Part shown: piece after piece, positions 59,575-64,000 of the stretch
How positions within the stretch are numbered: the first letter of the stretch is position 1
How the letters are laid out: each line of letters begins with the position of its first letter
Assembly: GCA_018136815.1 (NCBI GenBank)
Contig: CM030942.1
Coordinates: 3,662,574-3,726,573 of the forward strand
Length of the DNA: 64,000 nt
Direction: 5' to 3'
Origin: Isochrysis galbana
Taxonomy: Eukaryota; Haptophyta; Isochrysidales; Isochrysidaceae
The notes under the pieces: generated by a model
The model's input: the letters and a program-made list of their open reading frames with translations, nothing else
Databases searched by the model: none
What the model was told of the DNA's origin: nothing
Made by a program: the position numbers and the translations under genes

Positions 59575-62500
59575 TCAGACGTCGAAGATTCTCATCACGC
59601 CAACCACCTCGACGCGGCAAATTGGGCAGGGCGCGCCAACCCTGCTCGTAGCGCACTCTGTGCAGAGGCAGTGGTGCCCACAAGGACTGGCAGCGAAGGT
59701 GCGAGGGTTCTCCCAGCAAATGACGCATGCTCTCCCGCTTATACTCGACTCTGACTCGCGGCTCGCCAGGTCAACGGGCTCGACGTCTTCCAACCGGGAC
59801 GATGCTATCGGCTGCTTGGAGCGCTTCCTCTCGCTAAGTTGAAAGACAGCGTGCTCCGCCGAAGATGGTCGCCTCGAGCCATCTCGACGACGTTCAACGC
59901 CGGGACTTGTCTGGGACGGCTTGGCGCCATGTTCCTCCCACAGATGCAATTCTCGACCCGCCTCGCCTTCAGATAGTCGCTCCTGACATGAAGAGCGCCC
60001 GGGCGTGCAACAAGAAGACGAGGACGAACTCATCCTACGCTTAAGAGAAGAGACTCCTCGACGCACCAATTTATTGGCCCGGAAGCTTAGCCCTTGCTCC
60101 AGTGCAGACGGCTCGTGCGATCGCGATTGTTCCCCGATGGCCGAACGCGACTTCGCGATTCTGCCGAAGCGCATCTTCTTAGCAGCGCCCAAAGCCTGCG
60201 CCACAAGAGCCAGGCTCACTTCTCGATGCGGCATCGGGTACATTCCCAATGCTAGGGGCTCGTATAGCCCGCGATTGACAAGTTCGCGCGGCGTGGTTCT
60301 GAAAAAATAACTAAACTCGCACCCCGACCGCTGGGGATCGTGTTCATGTAGCATGACGATGTGCAGCCGGCGCTCCATCGCCTGCGCCACTTCAAGCGCG
60401 AGTAGAGCGCCCTGGCGTTCGACAAATGTGTTGCGATTCAGGTAGAGGAGGAAGACTGGTCTTCTACCGCCCAGATTCACATGCTCAGAGAGGGCTTTCC
60501 GGACACGTCCTGGCGCCTCATCTGAAGTGCGCCGCATGCTCAACGGATCCAAACTATGCGCCGATCTGGATTCGCTTGAGGGCAATGAGCGCGCGGCATC
60601 CTGTGACGAGGTCGATGGCCCCGACACCACGGGGGCGCCGCCTCCGTCCAGCGCGAGACTGATCGACTCGGCATCCACCGGTTGGACCGCGTGGTCGTCA
60701 GGCAACTCGACACAAGCCGTTTGTTGGCTGTCGATGCATTTTGGCGGCAGCATGTCCGGAAGCGGCTCTTCTATAATCATCAACTCCGATTCATTGAAGT
60801 GAACAGCGAGTTCATTGGCGACTGCACGACCGCCAGGGTTGTTGGGAGACGTGTACAAAATCACGGGACGGCTAAACTTGAGTTTGCTTAGGTCGACATC
60901 GCTGTCGAGATAGACGGTCAAGTTGGGTTCGTCGGCATACAACGGGGTGAACCTCAACGTGGTGCACACGATTTCCTTTAGCGTACACAGCTGGAAGACT
61001 GTGATGCGATGCCACACCATGACGCCTCGTTCTTTGCCCTGGGGCCCGAACACATACTCCCGAAGCTCATCAGGGCATTCTTTCTTAGCCTCGTCTAGGC
61101 TGAGGCCGCCCTTGTTATCGTTGAGCTCGAGCACAAGGATGATCTCTTTGCCAAGGGCCATCGCTGCCTTGATCTCACGTAGACAATTTCGCGAGGCGAA
61201 GTAGCCCCGCGAAATGAAGACGAGGATCACCATCGACTGCTCAACGTACGTTTCAAGCAAGCCGATGTCTTGAAGGTCGTCAACATCGAGGAAGATGCTC
61301 ATGCCACGGACCATGCGCAATAGCTGCCGCTTGATTACCGCGACCTGATCCTGCCCGGTCGCCCACACGTGTGAAAGGAAAATGTGATAGCGATGTTCTT
61401 TTCGGATGGAAAGCATCGGTGCCGCGCGCGTCTTTTTGAGCTTGATCACCTCTGCGTTGGAGACATTGAAGGCCGCACGCACCATCTGCAGAATAAGCGC
61501 AAGAGCAAGCACACACATCACCACGAGACACAGCAAGGCGAGGTCGTCTAGCTTCTCAAAAACAAAAACATTGACGAGTGGCGAGAGCCGCCCCTCTTGC
61601 CATCGAACGATGGTGCCCCCATTCGCGATGGCAATGCCGAATTGCTGGTAGGCGTACATGTAGGTCGCCCCCATGAAGAGGACGATTGTCACGACCTGTA
61701 GCCCTGAAGAGAACGCCTGCAAACTAGTGTCCTTGAATGGCCGAAGTATTGTTTGAGCCACCAAGAAAAGCACGCTCAAAAGTAGGGCGACGATTAGGCG
61801 CAAGAAGGCTAGCCGCTCTGGTACCACGAGCACGAAACCTGTCAGAATTAGCCTCCGCAGGAGCTCCAGCCAATCCCACCAAAAATAGGCGGGACGGTAG
61901 TCGCGTGTGAGTAAGCGCGCTGCATGAGACAACTTATTCGGCCTCCGTGCGATGACCTGCCGTCGGATCTTCCACAAGAGCACCGCCAAGCCCACAAGGC
62001 ATGCGCCAGGCCACATCAAGATGAGCACGATCACCAAGGCGCGAAGCTGGTAAAAGGCCGGCGACGCCGGATGGCCTTCAGTGGGGCACTCGATGTCGAG
62101 GCTTTCAATCGCGAATTCGCGGTAGAGCTGGCGGTCCGAGTCGTCGACAAAGCGGCGGCAGTGCAAGGCGCTGAGGATGGATGAAGACACGCTCACGCAA
62201 AAGAAGATACCGACCCAAAGTGCGAGGGGCATCACCTCGGCGACCGTTGTCTCCACGCACAGCCGCACAGAGCGCGCTGAGAATGCTTGGCCGCCGTCGG
62301 TCGACCGCCCGGTGCGACAGAACCACCGGAACGTCCGCCACGTCCCCGCAGCGAGCAGCAACGAGATCGGAAAGCACGCCTTGAAGACCAAGAAATTAAA
62401 GAGCCCGCCGATGCACGACGTTGGAACGAAAACGTCGCCAAAGATGTCCATGTAGACAACCTCGAGGGCTTGCAGCACAAACCTGTAAAGGCTCGGCATG

Positions 62501-64000
62501 GTGAGGGAATACACCGGGCCGATCACCGAGGTAACTTGGACGAAACCAATCACGATCTTGAGCTTAGCCTCGAAATTAAAATCTTCCCACAGAGAACGGC
62601 TGTACTGAAGCATGCGGCGCGCGCGCGGAGAGCTGCGGGATGCGAGCATGGCAATGGCACCCAACGAAACCGGTACCCCGATCAAGAGGCCGTACACTAG
62701 GCTGTACCTGCTCGCAAGAGGGCACTTGGCGCAGCTCGCAGAGCGCCAGTCGAAGTAGTGGCTCTCCTCCAAGCAAAGCTGGCACAGCGGGCCCGAATTG
62801 CCCGGATGGCAGTAGCCATCGCCATCATCGCCAACGATCGTCCCGCCGCGGCACGGGGTCGCGCCGTGCGGGCCCTCTTGGCACTTTTCGAAGGTGCGGG
62901 CAGCCTCGGAGATGCGCCAGGTACCAGGTTCGAGGAAGAGGTACGGAAGCACGGTCGAACCGTACGGGCAGGAGGCGCCAGCCGGGCAGGGCCGGCAAGA
63001 GTCAGCATTGGGCACCAGCTCAAGCGAGGTGCGGTACCTCCCTGCCTCGCAAAGACCACATTCTGTATACGGAATGGTGGAATTGGTAAATGCCTCGCAC
63101 GGAAGACAGCTCTTGCGACCGCGTTGCGGCTGGTACGAGCCGGGGCGACAGTCGTCGCATGTGGCACTCGCAGCCCTCGGCTGCACAGTGCCCGCCATAC
63201 AAGACTCACAGCTCGCAAGCCCCAGCTCCCCTTTGAAATGGCCGGCCTTGCAAGCTACACAACCGCTCTGGAACACGTCGCTACCGCCCGCAATTACCGG
63301 CTCGTAACCACGATTGCACGTGCAACTCTTGGACGCGTTGTCGACGACGAGACTGTCCGGACACACAACCTCAACTCGGAGCGGTCCAATACGTGGTGTG
63401 GCACGCCGTCGATCATGTGGTCCGCTGCCCAAGTAGAGCTCGAGGTCGAAGACCCCCACACGCGTGGGTGTCACCACGGCGATATAGCGAGCCACGGCAG
63501 GCGAATTTACGGGCACATGCAGCGGGTCCTCCAAGCCCTCACCGTGCAACTTCGCAGAGAAACTTCGCGGATCCGGCAGCTCTTCACGACTCGTGGGTAG
63601 GGAGTGGTGCAACGGCAGACCCTCCACATCGCACGCAGTGAAGGAGATGTTCGTCGGGCTGCCAAATACTATAGCCAGCGGGCCGGCGCCCGCCAGCTGT
63701 TGCCGTGACACCATAGTCGCCTCCGTACCATTGGTCTCATTACACAAGGTTGCCGGAGGAACTATACTCCAAACGGTTTGTTCGGGCACAGTCCGCGCCA
63801 ACACTTCGACGGAGATTTCGACAGGCACGCTCGATGTCTTCATCTCGTCCGCCTGTGTGACGTTGATGAGCAGCTCAGCCGCATACCCCGCCTCAAACCC
63901 AGCTTCGGGAAGTGCGTACGCAGCAAGGGTCATCTTAACTCCCGCGCCGGACACGGCGCCGGCGGGAGCGGCTAGCGCAAGGAACTTGCCGACTTCGGCC
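59575..64000 (-). CDS. Receptor-like membrane protein with Cys-rich ectodomain, TIR and RING domains (5' partial)
   Basis: The frame is open to the window edge, so the N-terminus is missing. Numbering from the codon at 63954: a beta-rich ectodomain to ~200; GCC2/GCC3 (ephrin-receptor-like) cysteine repeats ~232-412 (CVACKAGHF, CMAGTVQP, CRPGSYQP, CEAGRY, CPAGASCP); about eight to ten membrane helices ~415-825. TIR domain ~854-1000 (YHIFLSHVWATGQDQV, IFLDVDDL, SRNCLREI); E927 in the CLREI motif sits where NADase-type TIRs have their catalytic Glu. A Ser/Arg-rich linker follows, then a C-terminal RING ~1410-1450 (CVIC, PCGHHCLCTEC, CPIC), a ubiquitin-ligase signature. It plausibly links a surface signal to NAD cleavage or TIR assembly and ubiquitination. 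No introns are needed within the window. Confidence 0.8.
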   Translation of the reverse strand, partial: AEVGKFLALAAPAGAVSGAGVKMTLAAYALPEAGFEAGYAAELLINVTQADEMKTSSVPVEISVEVLARTVPEQTVWSIVPPATLCNETNGTEATMVSRQQLAGAGPLAIVFGSPTNISFTACDVEGLPLHHSLPTSREELPDPRSFSAKLHGEGLEDPLHVPVNSPAVARYIAVVTPTRVGVFDLELYLGSGPHDRRRATPRIGPLRVEVVCPDSLVVDNASKSCTCNRGYEPVIAGGSDVFQSGCVACKAGHFKGELGLASCESCMAGTVQPRAASATCDDCRPGSYQPQRGRKSCLPCEAFTNSTIPYTECGLCEAGRYRTSLELVPNADSCRPCPAGASCPYGSTVLPYLFLEPGTWRISEAARTFEKCQEGPHGATPCRGGTIVGDDGDGYCHPGNSGPLCQLCLEESHYFDWRSASCAKCPLASRYSLVYGLLIGVPVSLGAIAMLASRSSPRARRMLQYSRSLWEDFNFEAKLKIVIGFVQVTSVIGPVYSLTMPSLYRFVLQALEVVYMDIFGDVFVPTSCIGGLFNFLVFKACFPISLLLAAGTWRTFRWFCRTGRSTDGGQAFSARSVRLCVETTVAEVMPLALWVGIFFCVSVSSSILSALHCRRFVDDSDRQLYREFAIESLDIECPTEGHPASPAFYQLRALVIVLILMWPGACLVGLAVLLWKIRRQVIARRPNKLSHAARLLTRDYRPAYFWWDWLELLRRLILTGFVLVVPERLAFLRLIVALLLSVLFLVAQTILRPFKDTSLQAFSSGLQVVTIVLFMGATYMYAYQQFGIAIANGGTIVRWQEGRLSPLVNVFVFEKLDDLALLCLVVMCVLALALILQMVRAAFNVSNAEVIKLKKTRAAPMLSIRKEHRYHIFLSHVWATGQDQVAVIKRQLLRMVRGMSIFLDVDDLQDIGLLETYVEQSMVILVFISRGYFASRNCLREIKAAMALGKEIILVLELNDNKGGLSLDEAKKECPDELREYVFGPQGKERGVMVWHRITVFQLCTLKEIVCTTLRFTPLYADEPNLTVYLDSDVDLSKLKFSRPVILYTSPNNPGGRAVANELAVHFNESELMIIEEPLPDMLPPKCIDSQQTACVELPDDHAVQPVDAESISLALDGGGAPVVSGPSTSSQDAARSLPSSESRSAHSLDPLSMRRTSDEAPGRVRKALSEHVNLGGRRPVFLLYLNRNTFVERQGALLALEVAQAMERRLHIVMLHEHDPQRSGCEFSYFFRTTPRELVNRGLYEPLALGMYPMPHREVSLALVAQALGAAKKMRFGRIAKSRSAIGEQSRSHEPSALEQGLSFRANKLVRRGVSSLKRRMSSSSSSCCTPGRSSCQERLSEGEAGRELHLWEEHGAKPSQTSPGVERRRDGSRRPSSAEHAVFQLSERKRSKQPIASSRLEDVEPVDLASRESESSISGRACVICWENPRTFAASPCGHHCLCTECATSRVGAPCPICRVEVVGVMRIFDV

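Overview
The window reads as nuclear DNA of a GC-rich eukaryotic alga with a secondary, red-type plastid. A haptophyte or related chromist is my best guess, but no species can be named. Reasons: host genes have GT-AG introns in consistent phases; a nuclear secE-like gene starts with a hydrophobic signal followed by a transit-like segment; and there is a large membrane protein with cysteine-rich ectodomain, TIR and RING of a kind I associate with microalgae. About half of the window is mobile DNA. There are two 100-base assembly gaps (30655-30754 and 46625-46724).

Host genes: an IQ-motif multi-pass membrane protein (4220-6920, +); a GT47/exostosin-like glycosyltransferase with EGF-like modules (10738-12918, +); plastid SecE in three exons (17394-16441, -); an SGNH-fold hydrolase/acyltransferase-like type II membrane protein in two exons (33002-30791, -); a GT25-like glycosyltransferase (39791-38676, -) abutting a mitochondrial-carrier fragment (38671-38036, -); a gene start broken by a gap (45911 onward, +); UDP-sugar pyrophosphorylase in seven exons with a long pentapeptide-like N-terminal extension (51064-46775, -); an EGF/PSI single-pass membrane protein (55925-54231, -); and the TIR-RING receptor-like protein, cut by the right edge (64000-59575, -). 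The glycosyltransferases, SGNH protein and UDP-sugar pyrophosphorylase would fit surface polysaccharide or glycoprotein synthesis, but they are not arranged as a cluster.

Mobile DNA: (i) a Ty3/Gypsy chromovirus (30.3-23.4 kb, -) that carries a phage-type cytosine-methyltransferase-like domain where Gag is expected, with a decayed second copy of that 5' part at 2.4-1.5 kb; (ii) three copies (13.4, 40.8 and 43.0 kb) of a 1.13-kb retroposon, each with a conserved ~330-codon ORF and exact 17-19 bp target-site duplications; (iii) two 5'-truncated LINE families with C-terminal CCHC-type fingers (LINE A at 35.5 and 56.1 kb, LINE B at 8.6 and 57.2 kb), LINE A being nested in a Gypsy relic; (iv) a segment with 14-bp terminal inverted repeats holding a chromodomain ORF (7622-9682); (v) a ~250-bp-arm inverted repeat (52168-53078); (vi) a MITE-like segment (34381-35003).

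A compact all-plus-strand island (19.4-21.5 kb) with a TnpB/Fanzor-type C-terminal fragment, a perfect 11-bp-stem hairpin and three closely packed small ORFs looks like DNA from a large DNA virus of algae. It is flanked by a broken cytochrome b561-like gene and by inverted copies of a short dispersed repeat.
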